Shown piece after piece: positions 1 to 6,324 of a stretch of DNA of 37,636 nucleotides; positions within the stretch are counted from its first letter, which is position 1; each line of letters begins with the position of its first letter. The DNA is from Chloroflexi bacterium HGW-Chloroflexi-8 (GTDB taxonomy: Bacteria > Chloroflexota > Anaerolineae > Anaerolineales > Anaerolineaceae): positions 1 to 37,636 of the forward strand of contig PHBS01000018.1 in the NCBI GenBank assembly GCA_002841995.1. Direction: 5' to 3'. The notes under the pieces are model-generated. The model was not told the origin of the DNA, did not search any database, and worked only from the letters and a program-made list of their open reading frames with translations. The translations under genes were made by a program, and so were the position numbers.

Positions 1-737
1 ACGAGCACGTGCATGTTCTTTTCGTAGGCAAGGTATTCGGCCGCAGTGAGCGCGGTGCGCGGCGTTACGAGGCGCTCGATCGAGGGGCTGTCCGCAAGCG
101 AGAGGAACATGACAACGCGCGAGAGAACACCTGATTTTTCAAATGAATCGATAAAGAAGCGGGCAACATCGTATTTTATTCCCATACCGGCAAATACGAT
201 AGCAAACTGGCTCTCCCCGCTCAAAACCCTTGCCTGCCGGACAATTTGCGCAGCAAGGCGGTTATGCGGCAGCCCGTTGCCGGAAAATATCGGGAGCTTC
301 TGGCCGCGAATCAAAGTGTTCATGCCGTCGATGGCAGAAATCCCTGTTTGAATGAAGTCGCGAGGGTAGACTCGTGCGCTCGGATTGATGGGGCGTCCGT
401 TGATGTCCCTGAGGTCAGACGACATGATGGGCGGGTAGCCATCGATTGGATCTCCAAGGCCATTGAAGATCCTTCCGACAATGCCGTCACCAACACGGAA
501 TGTAAGCGGCTTTTCAAGATACTCGATCCATGATTCATCGATCGAGATGCCAGTATTCTCGGAGAAAAGCTGAACCGCAATCGCCTGTTCGGAAATGTCG
601 ACGATTCGGCCGAGCCGCAATTCGCCTGTTCTATCCCGTACGCGGGCAAGCTCGGACAAACCGACATTTTCCCGGTGCGCAGCGATAACGATCGGGCCAT
701 CTGCCCGCAAAATGCCGTGGTATTCCAAACCTCTCAT
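1..737 (-). CDS. atpB: V-type ATP synthase subunit B, C-terminally truncated by window edge
   Basis: This is the non-catalytic B subunit of the V/A-type rotary ATPase head, which alternates with the catalytic A subunit and helps form the nucleotide sites. The reverse strand reads open for about 245 residues and runs off the window; the family is usually near 460-470. It begins MRGLEYHGI and contains the B-subunit landmarks GDGIVGRIFNGLGDPIDG (about residues 83-100) and SGNGLPHNRLAAQIVRQAR (about 152-170). The ATG at 737 overlaps the TGA of the upstream A-subunit reading frame (ATGA), as in translationally coupled V-ATPase operons. Codon use is richer in G/C at third positions than in the genes to the right. 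Identity is firm; whether this piece belongs to the same genome is doubtful, because of the chimeric upstream frame. Confidence 0.9.
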   Translation of the reverse strand, partial: MRGLEYHGILRADGPIVIAAHRENVGLSELARVRDRTGELRLGRIVDISEQAIAVQLFSENTGISIDESWIEYLEKPLTFRVGDGIVGRIFNGLGDPIDGYPPIMSSDLRDINGRPINPSARVYPRDFIQTGISAIDGMNTLIRGQKLPIFSGNGLPHNRLAAQIVRQARVLSGESQFAIVFAGMGIKYDVARFFIDSFEKSGVLSRVVMFLSLADSPSIERLVTPRTALTAAEYLAYEKNMHVL

Positions 738-1675
738 ATCGAAAGGCCTCCCTGCGCGCCAACGCCCAGCTGGGTGAATGCCTGCTGGATTTCCTGGATG
801 ACTGCCTGCCCCTCCTGCACCTTATTATTTTCAAGCGTACTTTTGAGCCTGATTATCTTTTCCTTGATGGGCAATGCCGAGATTTTGAGCAAAGGCGCTC
901 CATTCTTGATTGCATTTTCCGCCAGTTCATGGAAGGTAAGAATGCAGGTAAGGAGAAAGGTCTGTTTTGGCGGTGCGCAATACATGTCCACCGTGTCAAA
1001 ACTGCTCTGCTGGAGAAATCCGTTCTTGATCATGTCGGCGGTCAGCAGGATAAGCCTCTGTTCGTCAGGCAGGGCGTCAGGTCCGACAAGCCGCACGATT
1101 TCCGAAAGCTTGCGCTCTTTTTTGAGAATATCCATTGTTTTAATCTCGTGCTCAATCCAGGAAATATGCGTGAGCTGTTGTCCATAATTGGTCTTTTTTC
1201 TGATCGCATGATTCATACGGGTATCCCGAATAACATGTCCATTTTCATCCAGGTAATCCCTGTTTTCGCGATATACGAAATCGTTTTTCAAATTCCGGAA
1301 TTGTTTCGGACGATAAACTTTTGCGGCTAAAAAAATAGTATCGGTTGAATCATCTGCCAGACACTGATAAACGGAAGCTTCTTTACCGCCTTTAATCATC
1401 CGTAAAACATCTTTAATCCAATGTTGTTCATAAAAATCACCTAATGACTCTGTTAACCAGCCTTGTTCATAGCGGGAAGCACAGTATTGAAAATCGAAAT
1501 TTTCACCTGTGAAATCCGTTTCACCAACATCCTGATGTTTTTCTAATTGGCGTAAACCTGGTTTATTGGTTGGTCTACCATCTTTTTTGTTCATGCTCTG
1601 AAGACGATCGAGTCCTTTTATGGATCCAAAATCGAAATCTTCATCAAATTCATTTTCCATTAATCGTTGAACCAT
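734..1675 (-). CDS. Chimeric ORF: RIO-kinase N-terminal half fused to V-ATPase subunit A C-terminus
   Basis: This 313-residue frame is a mosaic. Residues 1 to about 180 match the N-terminal part of a RIO-type atypical serine kinase: a glycine/serine loop in KGGKEASVYQC (about 96-105), the ATP-binding lysine in LAAKVYRP (K119), and RMNHAIRKKTNYGQQ followed by WIEHE. The catalytic loop aspartate and the metal-binding aspartate expected after this point are missing. From about residue 185 the sequence is the C-terminal helical domain of V-type ATPase subunit A, with SEIVRLVGPDALPDEQRL, FLQQSSFDTVDMYC and the usual tail. The join is in frame and lies at about 1110-1150. An AGGA precedes the ATG at 1675. 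As written, neither half could act as a complete enzyme. An assembly join between two contigs is the simplest reading; a genuine recombination is the alternative. Confidence 0.85.
   Translation of the reverse strand: MVQRLMENEFDEDFDFGSIKGLDRLQSMNKKDGRPTNKPGLRQLEKHQDVGETDFTGENFDFQYCASRYEQGWLTESLGDFYEQHWIKDVLRMIKGGKEASVYQCLADDSTDTIFLAAKVYRPKQFRNLKNDFVYRENRDYLDENGHVIRDTRMNHAIRKKTNYGQQLTHISWIEHEIKTMDILKKERKLSEIVRLVGPDALPDEQRLILLTADMIKNGFLQQSSFDTVDMYCAPPKQTFLLTCILTFHELAENAIKNGAPLLKISALPIKEKIIRLKSTLENNKVQEGQAVIQEIQQAFTQLGVGAQGGLSI
1110..1150. other. Apparent chimera junction (V-ATPase A / RIO kinase)
   Basis: Homology switches here from V-ATPase subunit A (lower coordinates) to RIO kinase (higher coordinates) inside one open frame. 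Base composition changes as well, being visibly G+C richer below about 1110. The codons on either side, TMDILKKERKL, could belong to either family, so the breakpoint cannot be set to the base. No insertion-sequence end, repeat or attachment-site signature is visible. Confidence 0.7.
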
Positions 1676-1725
1676 TTTCGTTCCTAATTCTTCGTTAATT
1701 CTTTTAGAATTCTGGTCCTGCGAAT

Positions 1726-1755
1726 AAAAAACCGCAGGGTAGTGTACACCTGCGG
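1726..1755 (-). terminator. Intrinsic terminator or attenuator in the RIO-kinase leader
   Basis: Read on the minus strand, CCGCAGG and CCTGCGG form a 7-bp GC-rich stem with a 10-base loop, followed at once by six T residues (1731-1726). It lies 50 bases upstream of the ATG at 1675 and downstream of a short reading frame with a strong ribosome binding site. That places it as an attenuator rather than the end of another gene. Confidence 0.6.
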
Positions 1756-1787
1756 CTAAACTTTGTATAAAGAGAGATTAATTAATC

Positions 1788-1850
1788 TCAGCCATCACAA
1801 GGCGCACAAAATAAAAGTAACAAATCCAATGATTTTCTGCTGGTTTCCAT
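1788..1850 (-). CDS. Putative 20-residue leader peptide upstream of the RIO-kinase frame
   Basis: A 20-codon frame starts at ATG 1850 and ends with TGA at 1788. It is preceded by a strong Shine-Dalgarno AAAGGAGG (1869-1862), 11 bases before the ATG. The peptide begins METSRKS and has a run of four leucines written with four different codons, then FCAPCDG. Its stop codon overlaps the 16-base perfect palindrome GAGATTAATTAATCTC (1774-1789), and a terminator hairpin follows at 1755-1726. An extended -10 (TGCTACACT) lies upstream. The layout of promoter, short ORF, alternative hairpin, terminator and gene is typical of ribosome-mediated attenuation. The signal sensed is unknown. Chance occurrence of so short an ORF is possible, but the strong ribosome binding site argues against it. 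Confidence 0.45.
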   Translation of the reverse strand: METSRKSLDLLLLFCAPCDG

Positions 1851-1897
1851 AGAATTATGCGCCTCCTTTCAGAAATTTTGGCTGATAGCCGAAAATA

Positions 1898-1903
1898 AGT
1901 GTA
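1898..1903 (-). promoter_or_regulatory. Extended -10 element for leader/RIO-kinase transcript
   Basis: On the minus strand this is TACACT preceded by TGC (an extended -10 of TGnTATAAT type), about 29 bases before the AAAGGAGG of the leader ORF. No good -35 is seen at 16-18 bases; a TTGACC lies 25 bases upstream, which is too far. Confidence 0.35.
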
Positions 1904-1994
1904 GCAAAATGAATCGCGGAAGTCACCTGGTCAAATGGTTAGTTTGTGATTTAAAGGTAAAATAAAAGAGTGTTGAAACAGAATTGGAGTGAAA

Positions 1995-2468
1995 ATGACA
2001 AACGAAATCATTTATTCAAACCCCTTTATCCTATTCTTAATTAAAGCCAAACAAAACACATATGCCGGTGAAGGGCAGCTAAGCCAACCTAGCCGTCCCA
2101 CTTCAAAAGATCTTGCTTTTCAAGAGGGATCGTTTAAATATATCGATACCTATTTGGGTGATATCGACTTCATGGGTGAAGAGGCAGTTTGGTACGAAGG
2201 CAAACCAATTTGGGGAATGAATTATGTTGGACGAATGCTGGTTGAAAAAATTCCCGTTGGTTTTATTGAATTCCTTAAAAAGGCATTGATTAATGTGCCT
2301 CAGGAAATGCCATATCGGGGACCGGAAGAGATGATCGATGGTGATTTTTCCTATACTTGTTGCGTTGAAGGCGCGATAAATTGGTACAAGGGGGTTGAAA
2401 CCATCCTTTACAAAGGACAGAAAATTTATCAGATGAATTTTCATGGGGGATCGATCCGCTCAGTTTAA
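1995..2468 (+). CDS. DUF5680 domain protein
   Basis: A 157-residue soluble protein. From about residue 10 to the end it matches the pattern of the DUF5680 family, with PSRPTSKDL, YIDTYLGDIDFMGEEAVWY, IWGMNYVGR, YRGPEEMIDGDFSYTC and a terminal FHGG motif. This domain often follows a helix-turn-helix domain in other bacteria; here it stands alone and has no DNA-binding part. The biochemical role is unknown. The ATG at 1995 is preferred over the in-frame GTG at 1989, because GGAG (1986-1989) sits five bases upstream of it. It is transcribed divergently from the RIO-kinase leader and about 90 bases before the sigma-factor operon. It is the only cytosolic gene here without a clear link to its neighbours. 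Confidence 0.8.
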   Translation: MTNEIIYSNPFILFLIKAKQNTYAGEGQLSQPSRPTSKDLAFQEGSFKYIDTYLGDIDFMGEEAVWYEGKPIWGMNYVGRMLVEKIPVGFIEFLKKALINVPQEMPYRGPEEMIDGDFSYTCCVEGAINWYKGVETILYKGQKIYQMNFHGGSIRSV

Positions 2469-2484
2469 GGTTTTGTGTGCGTTC

Positions 2485-2512
2485 GGAAACGATTTTTCAA
2501 TGGTTTTCGAAT
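2485..2512 (+). promoter_or_regulatory. Candidate ECF-type promoter of the sigma/anti-sigma operon
   Basis: GGAAAC (2485-2490) followed after 17 bases by CGAAT (2508-2512) resembles an ECF-sigma promoter (a GGAAC-type -35 and a short CG-containing -10) and would allow autoregulation of the operon. The match is loose and based on spacing plus the -35 only. Confidence 0.3.
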
Positions 2513-2557
2513 AAATATGCCGGGAAGTTCGTTTAACCAGTAGAGAGGAAAGATTCC

Positions 2558-3121
2558 ATGTTCCGGGATGCAACAACTGGCAAACGCCAAGACGAACCTG
2601 CAATCATCCACGCAGCCCAAAAAGGCGATCGGGAAGCATTCAGCCACCTGGTTTTATTGTACAGGGAGGCTGTTATTAATGTTGTTTACCGTTTTTGCGG
2701 GGATGCAGCTGTTGCAGAAGACGCTGCGCAAATCGCATTTATTCGGGTCTGGCAGCATCTACCGGAGTACCGGCATCAGACTTCCTTTCGCTCCTGGCTT
2801 TTTCGCATCGCGATCAATGCTGCATTAGATATGCTGCGCAGAGAAAAACCTTCTCTAACAATTGACCAGGTCATGTTGTCCTCAACCGAACGAATGGATC
2901 ATGCGTTGGAAACGAGACAGACACGTGAAATTGTTCAACAAGCGATTATTAAGCTGCCGGAAGCGAGCCGCATCGTTTTGGTATTAAGGGAAATACAAGA
3001 AATGAGTTACCAGGAAATCGCAGATACTTTGGATATTCCTGTTGGCACGGTGATGTCGCGCTTGAACTATGCGAGAAAACAACTGTTGGTAACTTTACAA
3101 CCTGTAAAGGAGGATTTATGA
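2558..3121 (+). CDS. ECF-subfamily RNA polymerase sigma factor
   Basis: A 187-residue group IV sigma-70 factor that directs RNA polymerase to a stress or envelope regulon. Sigma region 2 spans roughly residues 25-95 (AVAEDAAQIAFIRVWQHL, then FRSWLFRIAINAALDMLRR). Region 4 spans roughly 130-180, with LPEASRIVLVLREIQEMS, EIADTLDIPVGTVMSRL and ARKQL as the DNA-binding helix-turn-helix. There is no region 1.1 or 3, as usual for the class. The start is set by GAGAGGAA (2543-2550), seven bases before ATG 2558. The stop overlaps the start of the anti-sigma gene (ATGA at 3118-3121), so the two are translationally coupled. The neighbouring membrane protein at 3726 is probably co-transcribed. The inducing signal cannot be read from the sequence. 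Confidence 0.93.
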   Translation: MFRDATTGKRQDEPAIIHAAQKGDREAFSHLVLLYREAVINVVYRFCGDAAVAEDAAQIAFIRVWQHLPEYRHQTSFRSWLFRIAINAALDMLRREKPSLTIDQVMLSSTERMDHALETRQTREIVQQAIIKLPEASRIVLVLREIQEMSYQEIADTLDIPVGTVMSRLNYARKQLLVTLQPVKEDL

Positions 3122-3696
3122 GTGAACATCTGCATCAATGGATGGATGCTTATCTGGATGGGGAATTGTCTGGAATTCAGAAGATTGAATTTGAGCTTCA
3201 TTTAAAAGAATGCGAGACCTGCCAGGAAAACTGGAAACAGCAGCTTGCACTCAAACAAGCATTAACTTCCTTGCAGCCAATCTCTGGTTTGAAAAGCCCG
3301 GAGGTATTTTTGGCGGAAATCAACATGGAAATTGGCACCCAGAAACCAGAAATAAATTTTTCTTTCCAGAAAAGCCTTTGGTATCTTATCCCGACTGTAT
3401 TGATTTTCCTATTCGGTGCGCTGCAAATTTTTGGATGGGTAACCGGCCTGATCAATTTAATACCCGGAGCCAACCGGTTCTTGCTCGAATCTTTGCCATT
3501 CATTAATAACGTCACAGTTACCAACCCCTGGTTGAATACTACAATCCAGGCGCAGTTATTATGGAGCGGAATCGATTGGATAACAGATTGGGGCTTTCTC
3601 ACACAAATATTTTTCTTATTTTCATTGAGCGTACTTTATTGCGTTTGGATTGTTCTTTGGATCAATAACCACCAAACGAAATCCATTCGTGTTTAG
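3118..3696 (+). CDS. Membrane anti-sigma factor with zinc-finger (ZAS-like) domain
   Basis: A 192-residue protein whose N-terminus has the zinc-binding anti-sigma motif H-x3-C-x2-C (H28, C32, C35 in LHLKECETCQENW), which in this family clasps the cognate ECF factor. A first membrane helix lies at about 87-112 (SLWYLIPTVLIFLFGALQIF) and a second at about 162-184 near the C-terminus, with an extracytoplasmic segment of about 50 residues between them. It overlaps the sigma gene by four bases, the standard arrangement for a sigma/anti-sigma pair. The periplasmic part has no recognisable sensor domain. Release could be by proteolysis or by conformational change; nothing in the sequence decides this. 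Confidence 0.88.
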   Translation: MSEHLHQWMDAYLDGELSGIQKIEFELHLKECETCQENWKQQLALKQALTSLQPISGLKSPEVFLAEINMEIGTQKPEINFSFQKSLWYLIPTVLIFLFGALQIFGWVTGLINLIPGANRFLLESLPFINNVTVTNPWLNTTIQAQLLWSGIDWITDWGFLTQIFFLFSLSVLYCVWIVLWINNHQTKSIRV

Positions 3697-3725
3697 AAAA
3701 AGCATTCGAAACAAGGAGGTTTCTT

Positions 3726-4781
3726 ATGAACTACACAAAAATTTTGAAAAGGGCATGGACCATTTTATGGCACTACCCGGCGTTATGGGTCTTTGGTTTC
3801 TTCCTGGCAATCTTCGGAGGATCTTCAGGAAGAAGCGGAACACCTGGCAGCGGACTTAACTATTCATTCAACAACAATGATTTCCCCGGATGGAATGGAT
3901 TTCCTAACAACATGGATGGAAATTTGAACCAATGGCTGGAGAAAATTAACCGCTATATGGATATGCATTTTGGAGCCATCAATGAAAAAACAATCCTGAC
4001 ATGGGCAATTATCGCCGGAGCTGTCATATTCTTTCTGGTCGTTGTTGCAACCATTCTCAGGTATGTTGCTTTGACCGCACATATCCGCATGGTCAACCAC
4101 ATGGAGGAGAGTGGTGAGAAGGTTTCCTGGCGAAAAGGATTCAAATGGGGTTGGTCGAATTCCGCATTTCGTTTATGGTTGATGGATTTACTGGTGACAT
4201 TGCCAACGGTATTCGTCTTTATGATTCTCTTTGGGTGCGCAGCGATCCCGGTTCTCCTGGGTCTGACCGCAGGAGAAACCACAACCGCAGCAGGCGTTAT
4301 TGCCACGATCGGAATGGGACTGGTTGTATTGTTCCTCGCTTTTGTAGTCGGATTGGCGATCAGTCTGTGGATTAAAATTTCACAGCGGGTCTGCGTGATT
4401 GAAGGATTGGGTGTAATTGATTCACTAAAAACCGGGTGGAAAACCCTTCGTAAATCATTAAAAGACATCATGATCATGTGGCTCATTCTGGTCGGTGTGC
4501 AGATTGCCTTTGGACTGGTCATGATTCCGGTTGCCTTAATTCTCATCGGGTTGTCGGTTGCAGTCGTGGGTGGAATTGGACTAGTCATATATTCGGTTGC
4601 GGCTCAAGTTTCAGTGGGATTAATTATCGCAGGTATTTTGCTTCTGATCTTTATACTTGCCCTTCCAATCACTTTTGTTCAGGGATTGGGTGAATCTTTC
4701 TATGAAAGCGTGTGGACATTGATTTATCGGGAGACAAAAACCCCAGTCACTATGATCGTCGAAACACCAGCAGAAATCTAG
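3726..4781 (+). CDS. Multi-pass membrane protein of the sigma/anti-sigma operon
   Basis: A 351-residue integral membrane protein not assignable to a named family. The ribosome binding site is excellent (AAGGAGG, six bases before ATG 3726). A first helix lies at about 15-33. It is followed by a glycine/asparagine-rich outer segment of about 55 residues (roughly 34-90, with NNNDFPGWNGFPNNMDGN). Then come hydrophobic segments at about 92-116, 153-180, 185-212, 250-275, 278-300 and 303-325. The cytoplasmic stretch VCVIEGLGVIDSLKTGWKTLRKSL resembles the connector found in other bacterial membrane proteins of this overall type. It follows the anti-sigma gene by 29 bases and is probably in its operon, so it may be a target or partner of the stress response. 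Confidence 0.75.
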   Translation: MNYTKILKRAWTILWHYPALWVFGFFLAIFGGSSGRSGTPGSGLNYSFNNNDFPGWNGFPNNMDGNLNQWLEKINRYMDMHFGAINEKTILTWAIIAGAVIFFLVVVATILRYVALTAHIRMVNHMEESGEKVSWRKGFKWGWSNSAFRLWLMDLLVTLPTVFVFMILFGCAAIPVLLGLTAGETTTAAGVIATIGMGLVVLFLAFVVGLAISLWIKISQRVCVIEGLGVIDSLKTGWKTLRKSLKDIMIMWLILVGVQIAFGLVMIPVALILIGLSVAVVGGIGLVIYSVAAQVSVGLIIAGILLLIFILALPITFVQGLGESFYESVWTLIYRETKTPVTMIVETPAEI

Positions 4782-4837
4782 ATCTTCATGGATCAAGATC
4801 AAAAAACCTGAACATTTCTTGTATTGGCTGGAAACAA

Positions 4838-4867
4838 AATAACGCTCGCAGAATTGCGAGCGTTATT
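4838..4867. terminator. Bidirectional terminator between convergent genes
   Basis: A perfect 13-bp stem, AATAACGCTCGCA paired with TGCGAGCGTTATT, around a GAAT loop. It sits between the plus-strand gene ending at 4781 and the minus-strand gene ending at 4882. The A/T-rich flanks can serve either direction. Confidence 0.8.
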
Positions 4868-4881
4868 GATTTATTTGTGTT

Positions 4882-5130
4882 CTAATCGTTGGAGAGGTCA
4901 GGCAAATTGAAAACGAAAACCTGAAATTTATCATAACCGCTGATGGTCCCGTTGTGTTTTAACCAGAGAAGCTCAGATTCCTTTACAGGAAAAGCAATAC
5001 TATCTTTTGGTAAAACAATCGCTTCACCAGTGAAGATATCCTGGTAGAGCTGATTTCCCCAATCAATCACAATTTGACCATTATTTGTTACAACAAAAAA
5101 TTGACGTGGAACAGGAGTGCCTTCAAACAT
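4882..5130 (-). CDS. Small conserved-looking hypothetical protein
   Basis: An 82-residue protein starting MFEGTPVPRQFFVV. It has alternating hydrophobic segments (NGQIVIDWGNQLYQDI, KFQVFVFNLP) suggesting a small beta-rich fold. No signal peptide, membrane helix or known motif is visible. A TATAAT on the minus strand (5142-5137) ends six bases before ATG 5130, which would place the transcription start at or next to the A of the ATG; no ribosome binding site is present, so translation is probably leaderless. An upstream in-frame ATG at 5145 lies inside the -10 and is less likely. The gene lies 28 bases downstream of the Rrf2 regulator, but its own promoter suggests separate control. Function unknown. 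Confidence 0.6.
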   Translation of the reverse strand: MFEGTPVPRQFFVVTNNGQIVIDWGNQLYQDIFTGEAIVLPKDSIAFPVKESELLWLKHNGTISGYDKFQVFVFNLPDLSND

Positions 5131-5136
5131 GCATAG

Positions 5137-5142
5137 ATTATA
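5137..5142 (-). promoter_or_regulatory. -10 box of a leaderless promoter
   Basis: Minus-strand TATAAT preceded by TG (TGTATAAT), with exactly six bases between its end and the ATG at 5130. No convincing -35 is seen at 16-18 bases. Confidence 0.55.
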
Positions 5143-5158
5143 CACTATCCAAGTTAAA

Positions 5159-5560
5159 TTACTTAGCGATTAATTCACTGAATCTGGTATTTTTAAGCTT
5201 ATCCACCAGTTCTTTTTGTGCCTCACACCAAATTGGGTGGATGGGGCATTCTTCGCCAAATGGGCAGCTTTCTTGATTATGCGTGCATTCATTCAAAGAA
5301 ATTGGCCCATCAATTGCTTCCACGACATCCAATAAAGATACTTCTTCAACAGGCCGGGCTAAAGAAACACCACCACGGGCTCCCCGGGATGTGTGAATTA
5401 ATCCAGCAATTGATAATTGGGAAATGATTTTTGCCAGAAACGAAGGTGGAATTTGTTGAATTTCAGCAATTTGGCTGGTAGCAGAACGTTGATTGGGATC
5501 CATTCTGGCAAGGTATAACATAGCGCGAAGAGCATAGTCTGCCTGTCTTGTGATTTGCAT
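5159..5560 (-). CDS. Rrf2-family transcriptional regulator with Fe-S-type cysteines
   Basis: A 133-residue winged-helix regulator of the Rrf2/IscR/NsrR family. It starts MQITRQADYALRAMLYLA, carries the HTH in ATSQIAEIQQIPPSFLAKII (about 27-46) and the wing RGARGGVSLARP (about 59-70). The C-terminal loop holds C92, C99, C105 and C112 plus H108, close in position to the cluster-binding cysteines of IscR and NsrR. An iron-sulfur cluster responsive to iron, redox state or nitric oxide is therefore likely. AGGA lies just upstream of the ATG. There is no isc or suf operon next to it; the downstream small gene has its own promoter. Which of the Rrf2 subgroups it belongs to cannot be told. Confidence 0.9.
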   Translation of the reverse strand: MQITRQADYALRAMLYLARMDPNQRSATSQIAEIQQIPPSFLAKIISQLSIAGLIHTSRGARGGVSLARPVEEVSLLDVVEAIDGPISLNECTHNQESCPFGEECPIHPIWCEAQKELVDKLKNTRFSELIAK

Positions 5561-5862
5561 GGTATTTTCCTTTAATTAATATTCAATGTGGGTAAAATTT
5601 GTCTACTTATTTGAGTCTATTCTACAATAATACTTCGATCAAGTGGTATTTATCACGGGCGCAAATGACATTTGATTTATAAAAAAAAGAATTTGTGCTT
5701 TCTTTCACAATTATACCAAACAAGACAAAATAAGGTTGATATTCTGTGTGTGCAAAAATACTCTGAAAAGCAACCGGGCACTGATTCGTCCTTGCCAACT
5801 CCAAATCAATTTGGCTTGCGCCAATGCTCGACATGAATTTCTGTGCTGGGTATAATTTTAGA
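5561..5862. other. Intergenic region between divergent Rrf2 and thioesterase genes
   Basis: About 300 AT-rich bases. It holds the unresolved promoter of the Rrf2 gene on the left and the leaderless promoter of the thioesterase at 5828-5856. An open minus-strand frame at 5622-5834 has no ribosome binding site and no recognisable protein character. No RNA gene or strong hairpin is visible. Confidence 0.6.
5828..5856 (+). promoter_or_regulatory. Sigma-70-type leaderless promoter of the thioesterase gene
   Basis: TCGACA (5828-5833), a 17-base spacer and a perfect TATAAT (5851-5856). The ATG at 5863 follows six bases after the -10, so the mRNA should begin at or next to the start codon. Confidence 0.65.
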
Positions 5863-6297
5863 ATGACAGAATTTAATTTTTCAATTCCACTTGATGTACG
5901 TTATGGGGATCTTGATCCTCAATGGCATGTCAATAATGCCCGTTTTTTGACCTATCTGGAAAGTGCCCGTATGGGGTACTTAAGGAGCCTGGATCTTTTT
6001 GATGGTGAGAATTTCTTCGATTTTAATTTAATCGTTGCGGATATTCATATATCTTATCTGGCACCCATCAAACTCACACAGAAAATCAGGATCTGGATTC
6101 GTGCCAGTCGTTTGGGAAATAAAAGCCTGACATTTATTTACGAAATCCGTGACGATGAAACACAAAAGGTCTGCGCAACTGCAGAAACGATTATGGTTAC
6201 TTATGATTACCACCAGCAAAAAAGCATACCAATTCCGGAGAAGTGGCGGCAGGCAATTTCTGAAAGAGAAGGCGTTGACTTCATCCAAAAAAACTGA
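5863..6297 (+). CDS. Hot-dog-fold acyl-CoA thioesterase (4HBT family)
   Basis: A 144-residue single hot-dog domain. The active-site helix region is VRYGDLDPQWHVNNARFLTY (about residues 11-30), with the conserved aspartates and HVNN. It differs from the more usual D-x-D-x-x-G-H-V-N-N by Q in place of G. ISYLAPIKL and the later MVTYD strand also fit the family. Such enzymes hydrolyse acyl-CoA thioesters in the cytosol; the substrate cannot be predicted. The start is set by the promoter: TATAAT ends six bases before this ATG and there is no ribosome binding site. An in-frame ATG at 5824 lies upstream of the -10 and would not be transcribed from it. The next gene (M42 peptidase) follows 27 bases later and is probably co-transcribed. 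Confidence 0.85.
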   Translation: MTEFNFSIPLDVRYGDLDPQWHVNNARFLTYLESARMGYLRSLDLFDGENFFDFNLIVADIHISYLAPIKLTQKIRIWIRASRLGNKSLTFIYEIRDDETQKVCATAETIMVTYDYHQQKSIPIPEKWRQAISEREGVDFIQKN

Positions 6298-6324
6298 TCA
6301 TCAAATTCGTATTAAAGGATAAAA

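Noticed and set aside
320-700. 126-codon minus-strand frame in the V-ATPase region
   Set aside because: Another frame on the same strand encodes a full V-ATPase B segment with family motifs, so this one is a shadow.
5622-5834. 70-codon minus-strand frame between the Rrf2 and thioesterase genes
   Set aside because: No ribosome binding site or protein-like pattern, and it overlaps the thioesterase promoter.
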